Positions 7,847-15,893 of a stretch of DNA of 28,541 bases are shown one piece after another (the stretch's first letter is position 1; each line of letters begins with the position of its first letter). Origin of the DNA: Clostridia bacterium (GTDB lineage Bacteria > Bacillota > Clostridia > Oscillospirales > CAG-272); NCBI GenBank assembly GCA_900768535.1, contig CAAGDE010000058.1, forward strand, positions 1 to 28,541, written 5' to 3'. The notes beneath the pieces are model-generated. The model worked only from the letters and a program-made list of their open reading frames with translations. It did not search any database and was not told the origin of the DNA. The translations under genes and the position numbers were made by a program.

Positions 7847-9082
7847 ATGAAATCCATCACGGAACTGTATCTGATCGGAAAGGGACCCTCCAGCTCGCAC
7901 ACCATGGGTCCGGAAAAAGCCGCAAAGCTGTTTCTGTCGGAGCATCCTGAGGCGGACCGGTTTGCGGTTCGGCTGTACGGATCGCTGGCATTGACCGGAA
8001 TGGGACACGGAACCGACCGGGTGCTGACGGAGACGCTCGGCCGGGACCGAACGGAGATCGAAATGATCCCGACGGCACCTTTTGCGCTGGCGCATCCGAA
8101 CACGATGGATCTGCAGGCCTTTTGCGGGAAGAGACAGACCGGTTTCATGCGGGTCCGGAGCATCGGAGGCGGGGCGATCGAAATTGACGGAAGACCGACT
8201 CCGCCGAGCGAGCAGTGCTACCCGCATACCAGCTTTGCGGAAATCTCCTCCTATTGCCGGAAAAACCGGCTGACCCTGCCGGAATATGTCGGACAGTTTG
8301 AAAAAAGCGGGTGGAGAGACTATCTGTCCGAGGTTCTGGAGGTCATGCGCGCGGCGGTGGCGCGCGGAATCGTTGCAAAGGGAATTCTGCCGGGGAATCT
8401 GGGGGTTACCAGAAAAGCCGCATTGCTGTATTGCCGTCCGATTCCGAACGAGCTTCCGGAAACGCGGGAGATGCGGCTCCGGAGCGCTTATGCCTACGCG
8501 GTGAGCGAGGAAAATGCGGCAGGCGGCGTCATCTGCACTGCGCCGACCTGCGGTGCGTGCGGCGTGGTTCCGGCGGTGCTGCTGCGTGCGCAGGAGACCG
8601 AGGGCTACAGCGATGCGGAGCTGACGGACGCGCTTGCGACCGCGGGACTGATCGGAACACTGGTTCGCACCAATGCCTCCATCAGCGGGGCGGAGTGCGG
8701 CTGTCAGGCGGAGATCGGGACTGCCTGCTCCATGGCGGCGGCGGCACTCGGGCAGCTGCGCGGATACGATCTGCACAGAATCGAGAGTGCGGCGGAAACC
8801 GCAATGGAACACAGCATCGGTCTGACCTGCGATCCGGTCTGCGGGCTGGTGCAGATTCCCTGCATCGAGCGGAATTCGGTCGCGGCACAGAAGGCGGTTC
8901 ACGCGGCTTTGCTGGCAGGCGTGCTGGCGGACACGCAAAAGGTCTCGTTCGACTGCATTGTGCGGAATATGTACGAAACGGGGCGCGATCTGCTGGGTGC
9001 TTACCGGGAGACATCGACCGGGGGGCTGGCAAAGCTGTACCGCGACAGAACCGAAGAAGGGAGTGATACGGGAGATGCCTGA
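7847..9082 (+). CDS. sdaA: L-serine ammonia-lyase (dehydratase), iron-sulfur type, single chain
   Basis: This enzyme deaminates L-serine to pyruvate and ammonia in the cytoplasm using a [4Fe-4S] cluster instead of pyridoxal phosphate. The 411 residues carry the N-terminal GPSSSHTMGP signature (residues 13-22) and the alpha-domain cysteine motifs ECGCQAEIG (C284, C286) and CDPVCGLVQIPCIERN (C328, C332, C339). It is the fused form in which the beta and alpha domains are in one chain, unlike the two-subunit enzymes of many Firmicutes. AAGAGGA precedes the ATG at a good distance. It is the first gene of a plus-strand operon and overlaps the next start by 8 bases. An iron-sulfur enzyme fits an anaerobic host. 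Confidence 0.93.
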   Translation: MKSITELYLIGKGPSSSHTMGPEKAAKLFLSEHPEADRFAVRLYGSLALTGMGHGTDRVLTETLGRDRTEIEMIPTAPFALAHPNTMDLQAFCGKRQTGFMRVRSIGGGAIEIDGRPTPPSEQCYPHTSFAEISSYCRKNRLTLPEYVGQFEKSGWRDYLSEVLEVMRAAVARGIVAKGILPGNLGVTRKAALLYCRPIPNELPETREMRLRSAYAYAVSEENAAGGVICTAPTCGACGVVPAVLLRAQETEGYSDAELTDALATAGLIGTLVRTNASISGAECGCQAEIGTACSMAAAALGQLRGYDLHRIESAAETAMEHSIGLTCDPVCGLVQIPCIERNSVAAQKAVHAALLAGVLADTQKVSFDCIVRNMYETGRDLLGAYRETSTGGLAKLYRDRTEEGSDTGDA

Positions 9083-10217
9083 AATCGGAACGGTATCGAA
9101 AGCGGATTACCCGGAGCTGCTTTCGTTTCTGGACCGTGCATTCGGATTTGAGCCGGAGAAGAACGGTTTTCTGACCTTTCTTCCGAAGCTCTACAGCGAG
9201 AGCGCCGAACCGTGGCGCTACAATGCGGTGACAAGAAATCCCGCGACCGGTGCGATCTCCGCTGCGCTGGGGCTGTATCCGTTGCGGATCCGGGTGGCAG
9301 AGCGGCGGCTTTCCTGCATGGCGCTCGGCAACATGGCGGTGGATGCACACGCCAGGGGGCAGGGGCTGATGAGCCTGCTGATGCAGGACGCGGTGGAGCG
9401 TTGCAGGCGGGAGGGCTATGACCTCGCGGTGCTGGGCGGACAGCGACAGCGCTATGCCCGCTTCGGCTTTGAAGGAAACTGCGCCGACCGAACCTTCCGG
9501 CTGACGGGGGCGAATTTCAGACATTGCGATACGGAGACGTCGGAACCGGTTACGGTCCGTCCGCTGGAGCGAGAGGATCCGCTGCTTCCGGAGCTGTTGC
9601 TTTTGCATGACGCACAGCCCGTTCATGCCGAACGAGATGCCGGGCGGTTTTATGACATCCTGCTGTCCTGGAGCTATCTGCCCTTTGCGGCGCTCCGGAG
9701 CGGAAAGCCGATCGGTTATTTCCTGCGGAAGGGAAACGAGATCCGCGAGCCGGTTCTGCGGGATCCCTGCGATCTGCTCCCGGTGCTGAAGGCTGCCGGA
9801 GCGGGGGAGAAGGAGCTGATGCTCTGTCTCTGCCCCTGGGAAACCGGGCTTTGCCTGCGTGCGGCGGCAGTTGCCGAGGCAGAGGGGATGATGCAGTGGG
9901 AACGGTTTGCCGTGTTCCGCTTTGTCCCGGTTCTGCAGGCGTTCCTTGCCCTGCGCACGGCAGACTGTGTGCCGGATGACGGCAGACTGACCGTCCGGAT
10001 CGAAAACGGTCCGCATACCGAAAATCTGACCCTGACCGTCCGGGACGGGGTTCCGGTTGTCCGGGAAAGCGGCGACCTCCCGGAGCTGACGCTCTCCTAT
10101 CCGGAGGCAATGGCGTTCTTCTTCGGCAATTATTCTCCGGCGCGTCAGGTCATAAGAAGTCCGATCCGTTGGCTGTTCCCGCTTCCGCTTTCTTTGCGGA
10201 TGGCGGATCATGCATAA
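9075..10217 (+). CDS. GNAT N-acetyltransferase, Eis-like architecture
   Basis: The 380-residue protein is a predicted acetyl-CoA-dependent N-acetyltransferase of unknown acceptor. The N-terminal ~150 residues form a GNAT fold: the acetyl-CoA loop is in VDAHARGQGLMSLLM and the family-typical YARFGFE follows. The length and the beta-rich C-terminal third (from about residue 290) match Eis-type proteins, which have two GNAT-like domains and a sterol-carrier-like domain. ATG 9075 was chosen because GAAGGGAG lies upstream and it overlaps the serine dehydratase stop by 8 bases, a usual coupling arrangement. The in-frame GTG at 9063 has its Shine-Dalgarno too close, and starts further upstream lie deep inside the preceding gene. 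No link to serine metabolism is evident. Confidence 0.8.
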   Translation: MPEIGTVSKADYPELLSFLDRAFGFEPEKNGFLTFLPKLYSESAEPWRYNAVTRNPATGAISAALGLYPLRIRVAERRLSCMALGNMAVDAHARGQGLMSLLMQDAVERCRREGYDLAVLGGQRQRYARFGFEGNCADRTFRLTGANFRHCDTETSEPVTVRPLEREDPLLPELLLLHDAQPVHAERDAGRFYDILLSWSYLPFAALRSGKPIGYFLRKGNEIREPVLRDPCDLLPVLKAAGAGEKELMLCLCPWETGLCLRAAAVAEAEGMMQWERFAVFRFVPVLQAFLALRTADCVPDDGRLTVRIENGPHTENLTLTVRDGVPVVRESGDLPELTLSYPEAMAFFFGNYSPARQVIRSPIRWLFPLPLSLRMADHA

Positions 10218-10267
10218 ATCCGTACCGGGATCAAACGGTACAAATTCAAAAAAAGAGGGGAAAAGAC

Positions 10268-10855
10268 ATGAAAAACGATACCGTAAAAAAATCAGCCTAC
10301 TCGAAGTTTGATGACGAGCGCTCGGTGGCAATGAGCATTCTGCCGAAGCCGGACCAAAAGATCAAGCGCCGCAAGCTGCTAATGATCCTGCTCTATGTCG
10401 GCTTTGTCGGACTCTGGGCAATCGCACTTGCCGTGCTGAAGACCTACGCAATGTATGTTGCGGCGCTTTCCTTGGTTACGCTCCTGATTCTGATCTTCTT
10501 TACCTGGCGGTACGTCAAGGTGGAATACGAGATCACCGTTCACATGGGGCAGTTCAACGTTGCGGTGATCTACGGCGGACTGACCCGGAAAGAGCTGTTC
10601 AACTGCCGTGTAAAGGATCTGACGGCGGTCGCTCCTTATGAAACCGAAGAGCAAAAGGCGGAAGCGGACGGCTTTGCGGCGGACAGACGGCTGGTTATGG
10701 TCTCCGGAACGGATGAGGGGGACGGAGGAGACAAGCAGATCTGGTATGCAATTTACGCGCCGCAGGACGGGGAGAAGACGGTTTTGGTGTTTGACACAGA
10801 GGAGAAGCTGAGAAAGCTGCTGAAGTATTACGGCGGCAGCTCGGTGCATATCTGA
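10268..10855 (+). CDS. Small membrane protein with two transmembrane helices, function unknown
   Basis: The 195-residue protein has a charged N-terminus (residues 1-36), two adjacent hydrophobic helices (about 37-60 and 62-80) and a soluble C-terminal domain beginning RYVKVEYEITVHMGQFNVAVIYGG. The pattern of two helices followed by an 'EYE...G.....I' beta region recalls small conserved membrane proteins annotated as DUF6106 in Clostridia; I am not certain of that assignment. GAGGGG precedes ATG 10268, which is preferred to the upstream in-frame start inside the acetyltransferase gene. It lies 50 bases after the acetyltransferase and ends the plus-strand group. I see no clear terminator in the 92 bases before the next promoter. 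Confidence 0.7.
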   Translation: MKNDTVKKSAYSKFDDERSVAMSILPKPDQKIKRRKLLMILLYVGFVGLWAIALAVLKTYAMYVAALSLVTLLILIFFTWRYVKVEYEITVHMGQFNVAVIYGGLTRKELFNCRVKDLTAVAPYETEEQKAEADGFAADRRLVMVSGTDEGDGGDKQIWYAIYAPQDGEKTVLVFDTEEKLRKLLKYYGGSSVHI

Positions 10856-10922
10856 AGAAAAAAAGAACAGAAGAATTCCGGGAACCGTGCGCTTTTTGTC
10901 GGATTTGGCTGTTGCTGTCACG

Positions 10923-10938
10923 AACTAAATAAATAGTT
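10923..10938. promoter_or_regulatory. Candidate operator dyad upstream of the DapA-like operon promoter
   Basis: AACTAAATAAATAGTT is a 16-bp dyad with six of eight pairs matching, ending 9 bases before the -35 box. It is similar to the element at 7735-7751. It could bind a TetR- or LacI-type dimer; the regulator is not identified. Confidence 0.35.
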
Positions 10939-10947
10939 AGATACATC

Positions 10948-10976
10948 TTGACAAACGTCCGATGTTGTGATATAAT
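10948..10976 (+). promoter_or_regulatory. Consensus sigma-A promoter of the DapA-like/lyase operon
   Basis: TTGACA (10948-10953), a 17-bp spacer ending in TGA (extended -10), then TATAAT (10971-10976). The predicted start is about 40 bases upstream of the ATG at 11024. No other promoter was seen before the TetR gene, so it probably drives all five genes to 18201. Confidence 0.9.
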
Positions 10977-11023
10977 AGAGACAGAAAGCAGAAACTACGC
11001 CCCGGAGACGGAAGGGAGTCCAT

Positions 11024-12070
11024 ATGAACAGAAAAGAAGCGGCGCTGAAACAGTTCGCCATGGGAACGGTGATCCCCGCAACGCCGTTGGTGCTTGACGC
11101 CAACCGCAAATTTGACCCGTCCGGGCAGAAACGCCTGAACGGCTACTATCTGGAAGCCGGCGCGGGCGGCATTGCAACCGCCGTACACAGCACGCAGTTC
11201 GAGATCCGGAACCCCGAATTCGGACTGTTCGAAACGGTGATCGGAACGGTTGCGGAATCGATTGACGCATTTGAGGCACGCAAGGGACGCACGGTCATCC
11301 GGGTGGCAGGCGTTTGCGGCAGAACCGAGCAGGCGGTGAAGGAAGCCGGGCTTGCCAGGCAGTACGGCTATGACGCAGTGCTTCTCAGCCCCGGCGGACT
11401 GAACGCCGAGAGCGAGGAATATCTGGTCGATCGCACCCGCGCGGTGGCAGAGGTGCTTCCCGTGATCGGGTTCTACCTTCAGACCGCAGTGGGCGGCAGA
11501 CGGCTGTCCTACGATTACTGGCTGCAGGTCTGCAACACGCCCGGCGTCATCGGCGTCAAGGTGGCTGCGTTCAACCGCTATGCGACGGTTGACGTGATGC
11601 GTGCGGCGGCATTCAGCGACCGTGCGGGGGAGATCACGCTTTATACCGGAAACGATGACAACATCATCTCCGATCTGACCTCGGTCTTTACCTTCCGGGG
11701 CGCGGACGGGACCGAGCGTACCATGCGCTTTGCGGGCGGACTGCTGGGTCACTGGTCGGTCTGGACGCACCGGGTGGTGGAGATGTTCAAACAGATCAAG
11801 GAGAACCCGGACGATCCGGCATGGCGGACGCTGGCGGCGCAGGTGACCGATGCGAACGGCGCGATCTTCGACGTGGCAAACGGCTTTACCGGCTGTATCT
11901 CCGGCATCCACGAGATTTTGCACCGGCAGGGACTGATGCCCTATATCCATTGCCTGTGCGATCACGAGCACCTGTCCCCGGGGCAGTCCGCGGAGATCGA
12001 CCGTGTCCTTGCAATGTATCCGCATCTGACCGATGACGAATTTGTGAAGGAATATCTGCGCACGCACTGA
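11024..12070 (+). CDS. DapA-family (dihydrodipicolinate synthase/N-acetylneuraminate lyase-like) aldolase
   Basis: This is a class I pyruvate-type aldolase of the DHDPS superfamily, which condenses or cleaves 2-keto acids through a Schiff base. The likely active-site Lys is K179 (GVIGVKVAAF) and the partner Tyr is Y151 (GFYLQTAVGG); their 28-residue spacing equals that of the E. coli DapA pair. At 348 residues it is longer than true DapA (~290) and lies outside any lysine operon, which argues against lysine synthesis. Being first in an operon with a heparinase-like lyase suggests it cleaves a 2-keto-3-deoxy sugar acid or a related product; this is inference. GGAAGGGAG precedes the ATG. The operon runs on with a 63-base gap. 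Confidence 0.85.
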   Translation: MNRKEAALKQFAMGTVIPATPLVLDANRKFDPSGQKRLNGYYLEAGAGGIATAVHSTQFEIRNPEFGLFETVIGTVAESIDAFEARKGRTVIRVAGVCGRTEQAVKEAGLARQYGYDAVLLSPGGLNAESEEYLVDRTRAVAEVLPVIGFYLQTAVGGRRLSYDYWLQVCNTPGVIGVKVAAFNRYATVDVMRAAAFSDRAGEITLYTGNDDNIISDLTSVFTFRGADGTERTMRFAGGLLGHWSVWTHRVVEMFKQIKENPDDPAWRTLAAQVTDANGAIFDVANGFTGCISGIHEILHRQGLMPYIHCLCDHEHLSPGQSAEIDRVLAMYPHLTDDEFVKEYLRTH

Positions 12071-12133
12071 AACAAACTCTGAAGCAAGAACGGCACAACC
12101 GTTGATTCGGGAGCCGGACGGAGGAAACGATCC

Positions 12134-14407
12134 ATGAAAAAAGACGGAAACACAGGTCGGTACGGTTGCATCGAACGGATGCCGGCGGACAGATATCCCG
12201 CTCCTCGCATTCTGCCGCCCGCAAGGCATCCGCGTCTGCTGGTGGCACAGGGAGAGACCGAGCTTCTGCGGGAAAAGCGGAAGAATCCGGTCTACGCCCC
12301 GGCAGTGCGGGAGTGGGAGCGGCTGCGCACCCTGGATCTGGAGACCCTGATGACGCCTGCCGCCGCCCGTGACGGGATTGCGCTTGCCGCCATCGAAGCG
12401 CGGGCGTATTCCTACCTTCTGGACGGAAACAGACAGGACGGGCTGGATGCCGTCCGCTTCATCAGACAGTACTTTGACGTGGCATCCTTTGAGGGACTTG
12501 CCGACGACTACCGCTTCATGGGACACACCATGTTCACGGCGGCGGAGGTCTATGACTGGTGCCACGAGCTGCTCACGCCGGACGACCGCTATACGATCGT
12601 TGCGGCGGTGGAAAACCGGATCGCACCCCGCATGGAGATCGGAATGCCGCCCTGCCGCTACGGCGTGACGGCAAGCCATCAGGCAGAGGCACAGCTTCTG
12701 CGGGACTGGCTCTCCTTCTCCGTTGCGGTATACGATGAATATCCCGATATTTACGAATTCGTGGCGGGACGCTTCTTTTACCTGTATGTTCCGGTCCGGA
12801 ACTACTGGTATGCAAGCGGATCGCCGATCAACGGGTCATCCTACGGCGGCTATCGGTTCACATGGGATCTGTGGTCGGCGTGGATTTTCCGCAAGCTGAC
12901 GGGCGACCTCGTCTATTCTCCGGACATGAAAAAGCTGCCGGCACAGTGGCTTCATTTCCGCAGACCGGACGCACAGGGACTCCGGGACGGCGATGATTAC
13001 AACGAATTCGGGGGAAGATGGAACCAGTATGCCTACCCCTGGTTTCTGGCAGGCAACCTGTTCCGCGACCCGGTATATCGGAAGCAGGCGTTTCTGAAAC
13101 TCGGCGGGCACGGGAATTTCGCCTATACCGAGCTGACGCTGACGCCTGTGCAGATGATGCTCTTTGACGACGACAGCATCGGTGAAGGGGACTTTGAGGG
13201 GACCTATCCGACGGTCGTTCATTACAAGGATCCCTGCGGGGTGACATTAGCCCGCACCGGATATGACATTTCTCCGGAGTCGCGCGACGTCATGGCGCTG
13301 ATGAAGATCGGCGGACTGTGGACGGCAAACCATCATCACATGGATTTCGGACATTTTCAGCTTTACTACCGCGGGATTCTCGCATCGGATTCGGGGGCTT
13401 ATATTCATTATGGGTCCCCACACGACATGAGCTACAACAAGCAGACCGTTGCGCACAACTGCATCACGATCTTCCGTCCGGGCGAGCGCAACGGCAGGGC
13501 GGACAACTGCGGCGGACAGCTGATGGGACCGGGGGAGGTGGTGGATCTCCACTCCTGGCTCTCCGATCCGCGCTTCCGCATGGCGGAGGTGACAGGGCAT
13601 TCCGAGGATCCGGACTGCACCTATCTTGCGGGCGATCTGACGGCGGCTTACGGAAGCAAGGCGGAGCGGGTGTTCCGCAGGATGCTGTTCCTGCCGAGGA
13701 AGGATCGGGAGATTCCCGCGCTGATGCTGGTTTATGACGATGTCGTTTCCGCCGATCCGAAGGACAGAAAGGCGTCGCTTCTGCACTGTCAGGAGGCGCC
13801 GCGGGTAGAGGGCAACCGCGTGATCGTGACCAGAACGACCTGCCCCGACAGCCTGGTGGCTGAGCCGACCCGGTACGGCGGCAAGCTGATAGCACAGATG
13901 CTGCTTCCCGAAGGCGCAAGGATAGAAGCGCTTGGCGGGGAGGGCAGAGAATTCCTGATTGAGGGGAAGAATTACCCCTACGACTACACCGGAAAGCTCA
14001 AGCCCTGCGTGGAAACCGGATGGGGGAGAGTGGAGGTCAGACCCGCAACACCGGCAAAGGCGGACCGGTTCTTAAACGTGATGCTGGTCTGCGATGCCGA
14101 CAATCCCGCTCCGGAGACGCGACCCGATGCGCAGGCGGTGCTGCTGGAGTCCGAGGACTTTACCGGCGCGGCACTGCTCGGCCTCGCGGCGTGGTTCCCC
14201 ACGAGGGAAACAACGATCCGGCGCGGATTTACCCTGCGCACCCCGGAGGGAACGGCGGAATGGATCGTGACCGGACTTGCGGGGGGCATCTGGGAGGTCT
14301 TTGCGGGGGACAGACCGGTTCTGCGGCAGTACGTGTCGCCGGAGAGCGGCGTGCTGCGGGTACACGCGGACGGCGGAGCTCTGACATTTGAGCCAAGTCG
14401 ATTCTGA
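12134..14407 (+). CDS. Cytoplasmic heparinase II/III-like polysaccharide (oligosaccharide) lyase
   Basis: The 757-residue protein has no signal peptide and no membrane helix, so it should act in the cytoplasm on imported oligosaccharides. The N-terminal two-thirds is an alpha-rich toroid with RFMGHTMF (H131) and GSSYGGYRFTW (Y237, Y240), recalling the His and Tyr catalytic positions of heparinase II. The beta domain carries NHHHMDFGHFQLYYRG (H400-H402, D404), DSGAYIHYG and AHNCITIF (H441), diagnostic of the heparinase II/III family (PL12/PL21-like). The exact substrate is unknown. GGAGG precedes ATG 12134. Paired with the secreted lyase at 2624-5617, it suggests outside-then-inside depolymerisation. 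It lies between the aldolase and the binding lipoprotein. Confidence 0.82.
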   Translation: MKKDGNTGRYGCIERMPADRYPAPRILPPARHPRLLVAQGETELLREKRKNPVYAPAVREWERLRTLDLETLMTPAAARDGIALAAIEARAYSYLLDGNRQDGLDAVRFIRQYFDVASFEGLADDYRFMGHTMFTAAEVYDWCHELLTPDDRYTIVAAVENRIAPRMEIGMPPCRYGVTASHQAEAQLLRDWLSFSVAVYDEYPDIYEFVAGRFFYLYVPVRNYWYASGSPINGSSYGGYRFTWDLWSAWIFRKLTGDLVYSPDMKKLPAQWLHFRRPDAQGLRDGDDYNEFGGRWNQYAYPWFLAGNLFRDPVYRKQAFLKLGGHGNFAYTELTLTPVQMMLFDDDSIGEGDFEGTYPTVVHYKDPCGVTLARTGYDISPESRDVMALMKIGGLWTANHHHMDFGHFQLYYRGILASDSGAYIHYGSPHDMSYNKQTVAHNCITIFRPGERNGRADNCGGQLMGPGEVVDLHSWLSDPRFRMAEVTGHSEDPDCTYLAGDLTAAYGSKAERVFRRMLFLPRKDREIPALMLVYDDVVSADPKDRKASLLHCQEAPRVEGNRVIVTRTTCPDSLVAEPTRYGGKLIAQMLLPEGARIEALGGEGREFLIEGKNYPYDYTGKLKPCVETGWGRVEVRPATPAKADRFLNVMLVCDADNPAPETRPDAQAVLLESEDFTGAALLGLAAWFPTRETTIRRGFTLRTPEGTAEWIVTGLAGGIWEVFAGDRPVLRQYVSPESGVLRVHADGGALTFEPSRF

Positions 14408-14426
14408 AGAAAGGAAAAACAAGGCG

Positions 14427-15884
14427 ATGAAAAAATTTTTGATTGTTCTTCTGGCGATTCTATTTGCACTGCCGCTGGCGGCTTGCTCCAAAGACGGAAA
14501 CGGAGGAAAAGTGACGGACAGCGGAACGGAAAGCACGGATACGGATTCCGGCGGGAGTCCGGTTCCCGACAATCTGGATTACGACAACCTTGTTCTGAAT
14601 GTCGGCGTGCGGGACCGCGATGACATTGCGTTTGAGCTGGATCCGGAACGGAATTCCGTTGATAAGCTGGTCACCGCAATCGAAAACCGGAACCGGTATG
14701 CCGAAAACAAACTGAACCTGAGTCTGAAGATGAGGAAATTGCCGGGAACCTGGGCGCAGAGAGCCGATTTCGTTACGGCGATCCGCAACGATGCACAGGC
14801 AGGCGGCGACGATGCGATCGATATCCTGTTCGGTCCGAACTATTCCATGGTCGGTCTGATGCTGGACGGGATGTTCCTGAACTATTACAACAGCAGGTAC
14901 ATTAATCTGGAGTCATCGTACTGGAACAGCAGCTTCATCGATGAATGTACCTATGACGGAAAGCTCTATATGCTGGAGGGAGAACTGACACTGACCATGC
15001 TTGACAGCGCCTTTGTCATGTTCTGCGACACCAAGAATTTCAGAGACAGAACCGACGGTGACGACCTGTATCGGGTGGTACGGGAAAAGGACTGGACGTT
15101 TGAAAAGCTGAAGGAATACGTCACGCTGTTCGGCACCGAAAACCGGGACGGGGACGACAACAAGAAAACAAAAGAGGACTTTTTCGGAATGGTTTCCCCC
15201 GCATTTTCCTGCGGGCGTGACGGGTTCCCGACGGCGTTCGGCGTGACGGTCGTCTCCAAAGGGGCGGAAGGCAAGATTACAACGACGTTCAGCAGTCAGA
15301 GAAATGTGGATATTTACGCGGATTTCTACCGGTTTGTCAATGAGAATGAAGGGGTGTTTGTCAACGGAAACAATGACGGAGCCCGCGAAGAATGCAAGGC
15401 GATGTTTACCGCAGGAAACACCGTGTTCATCACGGAGCTGTTGAATTACGCCGGGACCCTGCGGGCGCAGGAGCGGGACTACGGCATTTTCCCGCTTCCG
15501 ATGTATGACAATACCCAGTCGGACTATTACACCCTTTCCGAAGCGGTTCATTCACAGATTGCCATCATGGCCGGCTCCGCAAAAACCGAGGCGGCATCAG
15601 CGGCACTGGAGGAGCTGGGCTATCAGACGCATACGCTTGTAACGGATGTGTACTATGAAACGGTGAAATACCGCAACAACAGACTGCCCGAATCGATTGA
15701 GATGCTGAATATCATTCTGAATTCCGTTACCGGAACGTTCGGCTCGGAGTTTGCGGAGGAGCTGCGGTCGCCGTTCCCGTCACCGATCGGCTCGGCGGAG
15801 AATGTGTCCGATCTGAACGCGCAGAAGGAAGCGATCACATACCTGATGAACACGCTGAAGCGGAAGATTCAGGCACTGAATTAA
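14427..15884 (+). CDS. Extracellular solute-binding lipoprotein (ABC sugar-binding type), without permease genes
   Basis: The 485-residue lipoprotein would be fixed to the outer face of the membrane by a lipidated Cys (LAAC, C20) after a short signal peptide. A Ser/Thr/Gly/Asp-rich linker follows, then a family-1-like solute-binding fold (for example IDILFGPNYSM near the start and an alpha-rich C-terminus). Such proteins deliver oligosaccharides or sugars to ABC permeases. No permease or ATPase gene is present in the window, so it must share a transporter encoded elsewhere, or act as a sensor or binding protein. ATG 14427 was chosen because it starts a normal lipoprotein signal and AAAGGA lies 11 bases upstream. 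The preceding gene ends 19 bases before it. Confidence 0.85.
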   Translation: MKKFLIVLLAILFALPLAACSKDGNGGKVTDSGTESTDTDSGGSPVPDNLDYDNLVLNVGVRDRDDIAFELDPERNSVDKLVTAIENRNRYAENKLNLSLKMRKLPGTWAQRADFVTAIRNDAQAGGDDAIDILFGPNYSMVGLMLDGMFLNYYNSRYINLESSYWNSSFIDECTYDGKLYMLEGELTLTMLDSAFVMFCDTKNFRDRTDGDDLYRVVREKDWTFEKLKEYVTLFGTENRDGDDNKKTKEDFFGMVSPAFSCGRDGFPTAFGVTVVSKGAEGKITTTFSSQRNVDIYADFYRFVNENEGVFVNGNNDGAREECKAMFTAGNTVFITELLNYAGTLRAQERDYGIFPLPMYDNTQSDYYTLSEAVHSQIAIMAGSAKTEAASAALEELGYQTHTLVTDVYYETVKYRNNRLPESIEMLNIILNSVTGTFGSEFAEELRSPFPSPIGSAENVSDLNAQKEAITYLMNTLKRKIQALN

Positions 15885-15893
15885 CACGGAAAT

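Noticed and set aside
11024..12070. Assignment as dapA of lysine biosynthesis
   Set aside because: It is about 55 residues too long and sits in a lyase/lipoprotein operon with no lysine genes; only the superfamily is supported.
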